DNA of 64,000 bases from Vibrio hibernica (GTDB taxonomy: Bacteria > Pseudomonadota > Gammaproteobacteria > Enterobacterales > Vibrionaceae). The position numbers and the translations under genes were made by a program. The stretch covers positions 1 through 64,000 of the forward strand of contig NZ_VHKO01000009.1 of the NCBI RefSeq assembly GCF_015223435.1, given 5' to 3'. Of this stretch, positions 16,733 to 24,757 are shown piece after piece. The notes below the pieces were generated by a model. The model ran no database searches and was not told the origin of the DNA. It worked only from the letters and a program-made list of their open reading frames with translations. How positions within the stretch are numbered: position 1 is the stretch's first letter; each line of letters starts with the position of its first letter.

Positions 16733-18412
16733 ATGGATCTTATTCTCTCGCTATTACAACAAATGTGCGTGTATTTAATGCTGGCTTATATGCTGAGTAA
16801 AACGCCTATCTTTCTGCCTTTATTCAATATTTCATCCAGACTCTCGCATAAATTTAGTTGTTATGTTTTATTCTCATTATTTTGCATCATGGGCACCTAT
16901 TTTGGCCTTAGCATTAATGATGCAATCGCCAATACTCGTGCTATTGGTGCGGTAATGGGAGGGTTATTTGGTGGCCCTATCGTCGGTTTCGCCGTTGGAC
17001 TAACCGGAGGGCTACATCGTTATAGCTTGGGTGGTTTTACCGATGTAGCCTGCGCAATATCAACCACGACAGAGGGATTGATTGGCGGTTTGTTACACCT
17101 TTATCTCGTTAAAAAAGATAAAACCGAGTTATTGTTTAATCCCATGATTGTCCTTGCCGTTACCTTTGTGGCTGAAGCAAGCCAAATGTTGATCATCATT
17201 ACCGTCGCCCAACCTTTTGAGCAAGCTTTCGCATTAGTTTCTAATATTGCCGCACCAATGATCATTGCTAACTGCATCGGTGCTGCGTTATTTGTCAGTA
17301 TCCTACAAGACAGAAAGACCATCTTTGAAAAATACTCAGCAACCTTTTCTCGTCGAGCCTTAACCATTGCAGAACGAACGGTGGGAATATGGAATTCAGG
17401 GTTTAATTCCACCAACGCCGAACATGTGGTTCGTATTATTTATGAAGAAACCAACGTTGGTGCGGTTGCCATCACCGATAAAGAAAAAATTCTCGCCTTT
17501 ATTGGCATCGGAGATAAGCACCATAAACCAAATACTCCTATCTCATCCGCTTGTACTCACCAAGCAATGCAAGAAAATCGAGTAATGTTTTTAGATGGGA
17601 AAGATAACTCTTATCGATGTTCTATTTCAGCGGATTGCAAACTGGGATCGGTACTGGTTATCCCACTACGCGCCGGCAAAGAAGTGGTTGGTACTATTAA
17701 ATTATATGAACCCAAACGTAAGCTACTCTCCAACATCAATCGCTCGATGGGCGAAGGTATTGCACAACTCTTATCTAGCCAAATTCTATACAGTGACTTT
17801 CAACAGCAACAAACCTTGCTGGCTCAAGCTGAAATCAAGTTGCTGCATGCTCAGGTCAATCCTCACTTTTTATTCAATGCCTTAAATACGATTAGTGCAG
17901 TGATACGTCGCGACCCTAATAAAGCACGAGAGTTAATTCAGCATCTGTCCCACTTTTTTAGAAGCAACCTAAAACAAAACATTGAAACCGTCACTTTTAA
18001 AGATGAGCTCGCTCACGTCAATGCTTATCTGACGATAGAAAAAGCACGCTTCACCGACAGACTAGAGGTTGATATTGATATTGCAGAAGAACTACTCGAT
18101 AAATCACTACCAAGTTTTACCTTACAACCTTTAGTCGAAAATGCGATAAAACATGGTGTTGGAAATTTATTAGAAGGCGGCCTAGTACGAATTTATAGCC
18201 AACGACATTCCCTAGGTTATCGTATCGCAGTAGAAGATAATGCCGGCTGTTTTATCACGCCAAAAGCTGAACACCAAGGATTGGGTATGGAAATTGTAAA
18301 TAAACGACTCACTAATTATTTTGGTGATGTCGCTGAGTTAAAAACTCATTGTCAAAAAGGCACATTGACCCGAATGAGTTTTCTTATTCCTAATAACAAA
18401 ATTGGAAAATAA
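16733..18412 (+). CDS. btsS: LytS/BtsS-type membrane sensor histidine kinase
   Basis: The 559-residue protein has an N-terminal 5TM-5TMR_LYT region (about 1-190, several hydrophobic helices with ATTEGLIGG-like turns), a GAF-like domain (about 225-350), a LytS-type His_kinase domain with the phospho-acceptor in NPHFLFNALNTIS (near 380), and an HATPase domain (FTLQPLVENAIKHG; GLGMEIVNKRL). This is the layout of E. coli BtsS (YehU), a high-affinity pyruvate sensor. The response regulator starts 17 bases downstream. Ligand and name come from family and context: a CstA-family carrier with BtsR-like repeats lies 6 kb away. Confidence 0.85.
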   Translation: MDLILSLLQQMCVYLMLAYMLSKTPIFLPLFNISSRLSHKFSCYVLFSLFCIMGTYFGLSINDAIANTRAIGAVMGGLFGGPIVGFAVGLTGGLHRYSLGGFTDVACAISTTTEGLIGGLLHLYLVKKDKTELLFNPMIVLAVTFVAEASQMLIIITVAQPFEQAFALVSNIAAPMIIANCIGAALFVSILQDRKTIFEKYSATFSRRALTIAERTVGIWNSGFNSTNAEHVVRIIYEETNVGAVAITDKEKILAFIGIGDKHHKPNTPISSACTHQAMQENRVMFLDGKDNSYRCSISADCKLGSVLVIPLRAGKEVVGTIKLYEPKRKLLSNINRSMGEGIAQLLSSQILYSDFQQQQTLLAQAEIKLLHAQVNPHFLFNALNTISAVIRRDPNKARELIQHLSHFFRSNLKQNIETVTFKDELAHVNAYLTIEKARFTDRLEVDIDIAEELLDKSLPSFTLQPLVENAIKHGVGNLLEGGLVRIYSQRHSLGYRIAVEDNAGCFITPKAEHQGLGMEIVNKRLTNYFGDVAELKTHCQKGTLTRMSFLIPNNKIGK

Positions 18413-18429
18413 TAAAGGGATAGATAGCT

Positions 18430-19164
18430 ATGTTAACCGCAATCGTAATTGATGATGAGCTGTTTGCTCGTGAAGAAATGACAGAGTTGCTGCAAGAAAC
18501 CGGCGTCGTTGAGGTTATAGCGCAAGCTAATAATGCCATTGAAGGGTTAAAGCAAATTAATGCATTAAAGCCTGAAGTTGTTTTTGTCGATATTCAAATG
18601 CCTCAAGTGAATGGCATTGAATTATTGGCAATGATGGATCCGGATACCATGCCACAAGTCATTTTTGTCACCGCTTTTGATCAATATGCGATTCAGGCCT
18701 TTGAAGACAATGCCTTTGATTATTTACTCAAACCTGTCGACCCTAAGCGTTTAAACAAAACGATCCAACGCTTACTCAAAGCCAGGCAAAATCAAGAAGC
18801 AATTCATACCCAAGCACAAATTGAAGCACTAACGCCAAAACGGCTACAACAAGTCCCTTGCATTGGTCACAACCGTATTATGATCATTCCACTGCAAGAT
18901 ATTGAAACCGCCTTCAGTGATCTTTCTGGTGTGCATATCCAAACCGCGCAGCAAACGGCCAGTAGCCAATTAACGCTCAAGACACTAGAAGAAAAAACAG
19001 AACTATTACGCTGTCATCGTCAATATTTAATCAATACCAAAGCGATTCGAGAAATCCGGTTACTTGATAATGGACTGGCTGAAGTGATCACTCATAGTGG
19101 GCATATCACCCCAGTCAGTCGTCGTTATTTAAAGCAATTAAAAGAGGTGTTTGGCATTTTATGA
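18430..19164 (+). CDS. btsR: LytTR-family response regulator, BtsR type
   Basis: A CheY-like receiver (1-120) has Asp54 in VFVDIQMPQVNG as the phosphorylation site, acidic pocket IDDE and the conserved Lys in YLLKPVD. A C-terminal LytTR DNA-binding domain (about 140-243) ends in TPVSRRYLKQLKEVF. The 244-residue length matches E. coli BtsR (239). The ATG follows AAGGGA and is 17 bases past the kinase gene, so they form an operon. The likely target is the CstA-family gene at 24758. Its last 6 bases overlap the end of psiE, which is convergent. Confidence 0.88.
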   Translation: MLTAIVIDDELFAREEMTELLQETGVVEVIAQANNAIEGLKQINALKPEVVFVDIQMPQVNGIELLAMMDPDTMPQVIFVTAFDQYAIQAFEDNAFDYLLKPVDPKRLNKTIQRLLKARQNQEAIHTQAQIEALTPKRLQQVPCIGHNRIMIIPLQDIETAFSDLSGVHIQTAQQTASSQLTLKTLEEKTELLRCHRQYLINTKAIREIRLLDNGLAEVITHSGHITPVSRRYLKQLKEVFGIL

Positions 19165-19560
19165 GTTCTTATCTGTCTCTCCATAAGGATATTTAGTATG
19201 ACCATATCGGATCGCTAAAATCGCAATGGTGATGATCAATATCGCTCCAGATAAACCTAACATTCGGTATGTATCTAAATTTTTCATATCTAAAATCATA
19301 TAACGAGCCAGTGCTACTATAACAATATAAAGTGGCATCCTAACCGGTAACCGCCCAGATTTTAAATACAGACCAACCATAGCCAATACTTCTAAATATA
19401 TAAAAAGCAAAAGTAAATCAGACAGACTTACGTGCATATTAGTGATGACCGACCAAACTTCTATCCCCATCGCAATCACAGTTAATACTGCGATAGTAAA
19501 TAATCCTAAATCTTCGACCACTACAAGCGCCTTGTAACCAGCTCCTCTAACTCGATTCAT
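19159..19560 (-). CDS. psiE: PsiE-family membrane protein
   Basis: The 133-residue protein has four hydrophobic segments (about 14-34, 44-64, 75-93, 99-119) and the layout of the phosphate-starvation-inducible PsiE family, including MNRVRGAGY at the N-terminus and RYGHTKYP at the end. Its biochemical role is unknown. A clear GGAG site sits 7 bases before the ATG. It begins 13 bases after the RimK-like gene on the same strand, so the two are probably one transcript. Its 3' end overlaps btsR tail to tail by 6 bases. Confidence 0.85.
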   Translation of the reverse strand: MNRVRGAGYKALVVVEDLGLFTIAVLTVIAMGIEVWSVITNMHVSLSDLLLLFIYLEVLAMVGLYLKSGRLPVRMPLYIVIVALARYMILDMKNLDTYRMLGLSGAILIITIAILAIRYGHTKYPYGETDKNS

Positions 19561-19573
19561 ATTTATTCTCCAT

Positions 19574-21037
19574 TTAGAACCCGCGTAACTGAATACGGCG
19601 TAAGAATTCCGTCATGATGCGATCATAAAGTAAATCTCCCAGCCAGAGATCTTCTACTTTGTTATCAATACTCGGGTTATCATTGACTTCAATTACATAG
19701 ACTTGGCCATCAATTTCTTTTAGATCAACACCATACAAACCAGATCCAATTAAGTTAGAAGCTTTTACAGCGGTATCAACGACATTCTTTGGTACTTGTT
19801 TTAAATCTAAAGTATCAAAGCCGCCAGATGTTGTACGCCCGCTATTATGGTGTTGATAAATCTGCCAGTGTCCACGGCTCATATGATAACGACATGCATA
19901 AATCGCCTGACGGTTCATCACGCCAATTCGCCAGTCAAAATCGGTTGGCATAAAGGCTTGCGCTAAAATCAAAGCGCTCTTAGCAAATAATTCTGCCGCT
20001 TTTTGCTCTAATGTCGCTTCATCCGTGACTTTTACAACCCCAACAGAAAAAGCGCCATCTGGAATTTTGAGTACTAATGGTAATTGCATGTGCTCTAGCA
20101 AGTTTTGTTTCCAATCAGGATCAAAGCTTCTCAAGATCATCGATTTAGGCGCAGGCACTTTATGCCGTTCTAACAATTCAGTTAGAAACACTTTGTTCGT
20201 ACATTTCATGATCGACTCAGGATCATCGATCACAACTAAACCTAGTTTTTCCGCACGCTTTGCAAAACGATAAGTGAAATTACTTATGTTGGTCGTGGCG
20301 CGAATAAATAAACCATCAAACTCACTTAAACGAGAAAAATCATCCACCGTAATGGTTTGTAAACTCATGCCTAAACGATTAGCGGCTTTTTTAAATCGAT
20401 TTAATGCCACAGGATCCGACGGAGGCATTTTTTCATCTGGATCCACCAGCATAGCAACATCATAACGAAATGATTTGCTCGGCTTAGGCGAACGCCAAAC
20501 TTTGGTTGAAAATAATTCGAGTGATTGAACAAAAGTATCTTGCTCTTCATTGTTAAGGTCTTGGAATGGGAACGGTTGGACTTTAACTAACTGCCAATGC
20601 TTACCATGTTTTTTCAACTCAATATCAAGTACTGGGATCATAAAGTGTTCAAATAAGCGACGAGCGACTTTCTCAAGCCCTTTGATATGACTGCGGCCAA
20701 AATAAATTTTACTGGCTACTTTCTCTGAATCAGAAAAATGCTTATTAAGATCCTGCTCAGGAAGTGAAATCACAAATGGTTGATTGACATCATTAATCGC
20801 CATCACACGAGGAATAACACGATGACCACGCGCTTCAGCCAATAGCGAACAATAGTAACCATTGCTCATATAAGAATAATCGCGGCACAAGTTGATCACT
20901 TGTACACTTTTATGCTTTTCAGTGCGATCTGATAAGAAATTAGGTTGTAAATAACTATCAACTGTCACGACTTGATCAGAGGGAAAATATTGCCCCCAAT
21001 CGCTGTCTTTATCCGTCACAATAACAAAATTTGCCAT
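19574..21037 (-). CDS. RimK-like ATP-grasp ligase with RLAN domain
   Basis: The 487-residue protein has an N-terminal RimK-like region (about 1-150, MANFVIVTDKDSDWGQYFP) followed by an ATP-grasp fold (about 230-480). DPESIMKCTNKVFLTELLER, the ATP-lysine region LVLKIPDGAFSVGV and the metal-binding YVIEVNDNPSID are visible. ATP-grasp enzymes of this class join a carboxylate to an amine, often adding glutamate to a peptide. The substrate is unknown. The ATG at 21037 is preferred over an upstream TTG at 21058. It faces the GNAT/C39 fusion across 144 bases and is followed by psiE; the ligase-fusion pair suggests a joint pathway. Confidence 0.82.
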   Translation of the reverse strand: MANFVIVTDKDSDWGQYFPSDQVVTVDSYLQPNFLSDRTEKHKSVQVINLCRDYSYMSNGYYCSLLAEARGHRVIPRVMAINDVNQPFVISLPEQDLNKHFSDSEKVASKIYFGRSHIKGLEKVARRLFEHFMIPVLDIELKKHGKHWQLVKVQPFPFQDLNNEEQDTFVQSLELFSTKVWRSPKPSKSFRYDVAMLVDPDEKMPPSDPVALNRFKKAANRLGMSLQTITVDDFSRLSEFDGLFIRATTNISNFTYRFAKRAEKLGLVVIDDPESIMKCTNKVFLTELLERHKVPAPKSMILRSFDPDWKQNLLEHMQLPLVLKIPDGAFSVGVVKVTDEATLEQKAAELFAKSALILAQAFMPTDFDWRIGVMNRQAIYACRYHMSRGHWQIYQHHNSGRTTSGGFDTLDLKQVPKNVVDTAVKASNLIGSGLYGVDLKEIDGQVYVIEVNDNPSIDNKVEDLWLGDLLYDRIMTEFLRRIQLRGF

Positions 21038-21181
21038 GAATACATTTACCTCTAGCAAAGGAACAATTTCTCGTATTTAATCGTTATACCCATCGGATTT
21101 AAATCAATTCCATTGGGCGGATTGCGTTACAACAACGCTGAACAACCGTTATTTATAGTGGATATTAAAGTGGATAGCACA

Positions 21182-22267
21182 ATGAAATTTCGCCGCGCAA
21201 CCCAACAAGACTTACCTGCATTAATTACATTAGAAGCGCAAGTATTCAGTAGCGACGTCATTGCACCAAGACAAATGAAACGCTTTCTTCTGTCTCAACA
21301 TAGCATGGTATTTGTTGCTGTTGCTGAACCACACATTACCGGCTATGCACTTCTTCTTTTCCATCAAGGCACTCAACTATCGCGCCTTTATTCTATTGCC
21401 GTTAACCCTGAATTCCGTGGCCAAAAAATTGCTCAACAACTGGTTGAAAAGTGCGAACAATCTGCATTAGAACAAGGCTCTACCACATTACGCTTAGAAG
21501 TAAGAAATGACAATCTGGCGGCTAAAAATTTATATCAAAAACTCGGCTATAAACCACTTAAAACATTAATCCATTATTACGATGATTTAGCCGATGGCAT
21601 TCGCATGCAAAAACGCTTAACCGCAAGCCTACCAAAAATATTATTGCCCATGCCGCTGTACATTCAGACCACGCCATTTACTTGCGGTGCAGCGTGTTTA
21701 CTGATGGCATTTTCAACCTTAAATAAAGACTTCGAACCTAACCGGAAGGAAGAACTGCAACTTTGGCGAGAAGCGACTACGATTTTCATGGCAGCCGGAC
21801 ATGGTGGGTGCAGTGGACATGGGTTAGCATTAGCCGCCAAAAAACGGGGGTTTAATGTCGAACTTTGGACTCGTTCAGATTCCACGCCATTTATCGACAG
21901 TGTACGAGATCCTAATAAAAAAGAGGTAATTGACATTGTGCATCAAGATTTTTGCCAACAGGTCGATGCGTTAGATATTCATCATATTATTGCCCCACCC
22001 AATAACCAGCAAATAGAAGCTTGGATTGAACAAGGTAAATGCATATTACTGTTGATCAGCACTTATCGCTTTAATGGCTATAAAGAGCCACATTGGATTA
22101 TTTTATCAGGCATGAATGAACAATTTTTCTTTATCCATGATCCACATACAGAAGCAAAACATGATGTTTCATCATCTGCGTCTATTCCTATCAGTAAAGC
22201 AGGATTAGCTCAAATTTTAGGATTTGGGAAACAAAAACATACGGCGTGTGTGGTGGTAGGAGAATAA
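21182..22267 (+). CDS. GNAT acetyltransferase fused to a C39-like cysteine peptidase
   Basis: Residues 1-145 form a GNAT N-acetyltransferase of RimI type, with the acetyl-CoA loop FRGQKIAQQLV near 78-88 and LRLEVRNDNLAAKNLYQKLG after it. Residues 150-361 resemble C39-like papain-fold peptidases: the nucleophile would be Cys168 in FTCGAACLL, the histidine His304 in EPHWIILSG and the acid Asp320 in FIHDP. The start is placed at the ATG at 21182 because GNAT homology begins there; the frame is open from 21113. Substrates are unknown. It is divergent from the RimK-like ligase gene. Confidence 0.83.
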   Translation: MKFRRATQQDLPALITLEAQVFSSDVIAPRQMKRFLLSQHSMVFVAVAEPHITGYALLLFHQGTQLSRLYSIAVNPEFRGQKIAQQLVEKCEQSALEQGSTTLRLEVRNDNLAAKNLYQKLGYKPLKTLIHYYDDLADGIRMQKRLTASLPKILLPMPLYIQTTPFTCGAACLLMAFSTLNKDFEPNRKEELQLWREATTIFMAAGHGGCSGHGLALAAKKRGFNVELWTRSDSTPFIDSVRDPNKKEVIDIVHQDFCQQVDALDIHHIIAPPNNQQIEAWIEQGKCILLLISTYRFNGYKEPHWIILSGMNEQFFFIHDPHTEAKHDVSSSASIPISKAGLAQILGFGKQKHTACVVVGE

Positions 22268-22284
22268 TATTGTTTCTTAAAAAT

Positions 22285-22320
22285 TTGGGGCTAGCAATTT
22301 AGTAGCCCCGCATTTTTATT
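22285..22320. terminator. Bidirectional terminator after the GNAT/C39 gene and the antiporter gene
   Basis: GGGGCTA (22287-22293) pairs with TAGCCCC (22303-22309), with T-rich sequence on both strands outside the stem. Confidence 0.8.
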
Positions 22321-24100
22321 CTTTGATTAAACTCACGACAGTCCAACCTTCCACTGTTTTATGAGTACTATCATTTGATAAAATATGGATATCACCTTTA
22401 GGATCAACGGTAAATAGCGACAACCGATGCCCATCGGAATACTTCATCACATAATCTTCCCACTTAAATTCTTCTGTTAGTTTAGTGTGTTTTACCTCTG
22501 CACCTTGATTAATTAGGCTGGCTAATTTTTTATAGCTGACATCTTCACCAAACAAAGTTCTGCCGTGTTTATCCTCTACAACTTGGTGCTTCTCATGTTG
22601 ATTATCTTTGGCTTTTTCATTTAAGAAAAATACTCGTCGAGCACCAAAATCGCTCATAAAGTGTTTAGCTGCAACGATATTAAAATGCTTATCTGGCGAA
22701 ACGGCAATCAAGTTACCAATACCAATTAAATCTAAGTATTCCTCTGCATGGCTTGAGGTAGGGTTGCCATAATACGTTTCTAAACCTTGCATTCGAGCTT
22801 TCCGAATATACTCCCAGTTCGAATCCGTTATGATCACTCGGTCCCCATATTTCTTTAATGCCATTGCGAGGCTGCGGCCAATATCATTCGCACCAACAAC
22901 TAAATATCCTCTTGGTGACGGTTCCGATAACTTCAATGCATTCGCTAATGGACGAGCGGTAATACTTTGCAATACAACAGTGCCCACGATGACCATAAAA
23001 GTGAGTGGCACCAATAAACTGGCTTCTTCCACGCCAGACTCAACTAATTTAATCGCAAATAACGATGAAATAGACGCCGCCACGATCCCACGAGGGGCGA
23101 CCCAGGCAATAAAAGCTTTTTCTTTAAAATTGAGACTACTACCGATGGTTGAAAGGAAAATAGCAATGGGACGAGAAATTAATTGAATCGCGACGAACAA
23201 AATTGCGGAACCAACGCCTAGAGCAGCAAAATCACTCAATTCCATGCGAGCGGAGAGCATCAAAAATAGACCTGAAATTAATAAAATCGTCAGGTTTTCT
23301 TTGAAATGTAAAATGTTTTGAATGTTGACACCTTTGGCGTTAGCAAGCCACATTCCCATGACCGTTACTGCCAATAGGCCAGATTCGGATTCCAAACTAT
23401 TCGAAATTGAAAAAACACCAAGTACTAACGTTAACACCGCAAAAGGTTGTAAATATTCAGGTAATAACCGACGACGTAAAATCTGAGATAATAATGCGCC
23501 AGTAATTATCCCAAAAACAATTCCAATTAATAAGATCAAGCCAAAGACAGCAAGACTGTGTACCTTACTACTGGAAACAATGAACTCGTATACGATCACA
23601 ATAAACAATGCGCCGATAGGATCAATCAAGATACCTTCCCAACGCAGAATGTTAGCCAATTTAGCTTTAGGTCGTACCGTACGCAGCAACGGAACCACCA
23701 CTGTCGGGCCAGTAACTACCGTTAAACTGCCAAATAACAAGGCTAGCGGCCAGCTAAAATCAAGAATATAAAAAGTAAATACGCTCGTTAACCCCCAAGA
23801 AATTAAAGCGCCAATCGTGACAATATTCATCACGGTGCGGTTAACCCCTCGAATTTCTTGTAAATTCAGCGTTAAACTGCCTTCAAATAAAATCACCGCC
23901 ACCGCTAAAGAAATCAAAGGAAAGAGTAAATCACCAAACATATCATTCGGAGCAAAAACATGAGTAATTGGTCCAATAATAAAACCGGCGATCAATAAGA
24001 ACAAAATTGCAGGTAACTTCATCCGCCAGGCTAACCATTGGCATCCTAAACCAATCAAACCAACCGCCGCTAGCATCAAACCTATTTGTTCATTATGCAT
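22316..24100 (-). CDS. CPA1-type cation/proton antiporter with C-terminal TrkA-N (RCK) domain
   Basis: The 594-residue protein has about twelve transmembrane helices (1-385) typical of Na+(K+)/H+ antiporters, with the segment RWEGILIDPIGALF holding the conserved Asp of the NhaP group. A cytoplasmic TrkA-N nucleotide-binding domain follows (about 395-510; RGYLVVGANDIGRSLA). The last 80 residues are a short regulatory tail. It should exchange cations for protons across the inner membrane and be gated by a nucleotide. The exact ion cannot be read from sequence. It is a single gene with convergent and divergent neighbours. Confidence 0.88.
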   Translation of the reverse strand: MHNEQIGLMLAAVGLIGLGCQWLAWRMKLPAILFLLIAGFIIGPITHVFAPNDMFGDLLFPLISLAVAVILFEGSLTLNLQEIRGVNRTVMNIVTIGALISWGLTSVFTFYILDFSWPLALLFGSLTVVTGPTVVVPLLRTVRPKAKLANILRWEGILIDPIGALFIVIVYEFIVSSSKVHSLAVFGLILLIGIVFGIITGALLSQILRRRLLPEYLQPFAVLTLVLGVFSISNSLESESGLLAVTVMGMWLANAKGVNIQNILHFKENLTILLISGLFLMLSARMELSDFAALGVGSAILFVAIQLISRPIAIFLSTIGSSLNFKEKAFIAWVAPRGIVAASISSLFAIKLVESGVEEASLLVPLTFMVIVGTVVLQSITARPLANALKLSEPSPRGYLVVGANDIGRSLAMALKKYGDRVIITDSNWEYIRKARMQGLETYYGNPTSSHAEEYLDLIGIGNLIAVSPDKHFNIVAAKHFMSDFGARRVFFLNEKAKDNQHEKHQVVEDKHGRTLFGEDVSYKKLASLINQGAEVKHTKLTEEFKWEDYVMKYSDGHRLSLFTVDPKGDIHILSNDSTHKTVEGWTVVSLIKE

Positions 24101-24137
24101 AACTATTCCTTAACACTCTTTACATACTTAAAGTACA

Positions 24138-24518
24138 TTAATTGGATCCATCCAACTTGCTATCATTCCAACCACGCTGCCACTCCATTCTGAATTTTTG
24201 TGAATCGGGCGTTCCTTCACATACACCTTCATAATAATTACCAGACACGCCAATTTGATAAGCATGTTTAGGATTACAATATTCTTTATTGCCTTTTAAA
24301 TAGCCTTCCGCATAGTCATTGACATTCACATTACCAAGTTTAGATAACTGACTCCCGGTACGATTTTGTTTTCCCTTAATCCCATCGGAATAACCAAGAG
24401 ATGCCCAATCTCCTGCTTGCACATAATCTTCTGCCGTATTCGCGCACGCTGTTAACAACAAAGCGGAACAGCTCAGTAAAATCATAGCGGTAAAATGAGA
24501 ATTATTTTTTATTTTCAT
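24138..24518 (-). CDS. DUF2799 lipoprotein
   Basis: The 126-residue precursor begins MKIKNNSHFTAMILLSCSAL and has a lipobox LLTAC, so the mature protein is lipid-anchored. The body contains the repeated GxxDG-like pattern of DUF2799 (ASLGYSDGIKG, DYAEGYLKGNKEYC, and a Tyr/Gly-rich stretch with paired Cys). Function is unknown. The ATG at 24518 has AGGGA 7 bases upstream and is preferred over an upstream start at 24554 that would add 12 residues before the signal peptide. It is on the same strand as the antiporter gene, 37 bases before it, and may be its operon partner. Confidence 0.82.
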   Translation of the reverse strand: MKIKNNSHFTAMILLSCSALLLTACANTAEDYVQAGDWASLGYSDGIKGKQNRTGSQLSKLGNVNVNDYAEGYLKGNKEYCNPKHAYQIGVSGNYYEGVCEGTPDSQKFRMEWQRGWNDSKLDGSN

Positions 24519-24627
24519 GACATCCCTTATCTGAATAATTTTGTTATATCGCACTTATTTGGATCACAACTATTACACAGGTCACATTCAAAGCAAACGA
24601 AAACCAAGCGGTTTCATACCCACATAA

Positions 24628-24675
24628 ACCACTTAACTTCGCCTATCACCACTCAATTTAATATTCGACCACTCA
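24628..24675 (+). promoter_or_regulatory. Three BtsR-like direct repeats upstream of the CstA-family gene
   Basis: ACCACTTA (24628-24635), ACCACTCA (24648-24655) and ACCACTCA (24668-24675) repeat with an exact 20-base period. The E. coli BtsR motif, as I recall it, is ACC(G/A)CT(C/T)A in two copies about 13 bases apart, so all three units fit. A -10-like TATTAT lies at 24711-24716 without a good -35, as expected for an activated promoter. The third repeat would be centred about 50 bases before transcription start. Confidence 0.78.
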
Positions 24676-24757
24676 AACAAATGTTATATGAATGTTATTA
24701 GGGGCAGATTTATTATATAGCCTGAATTTTCAAACAACCTTAAGCAGGACAATAATT

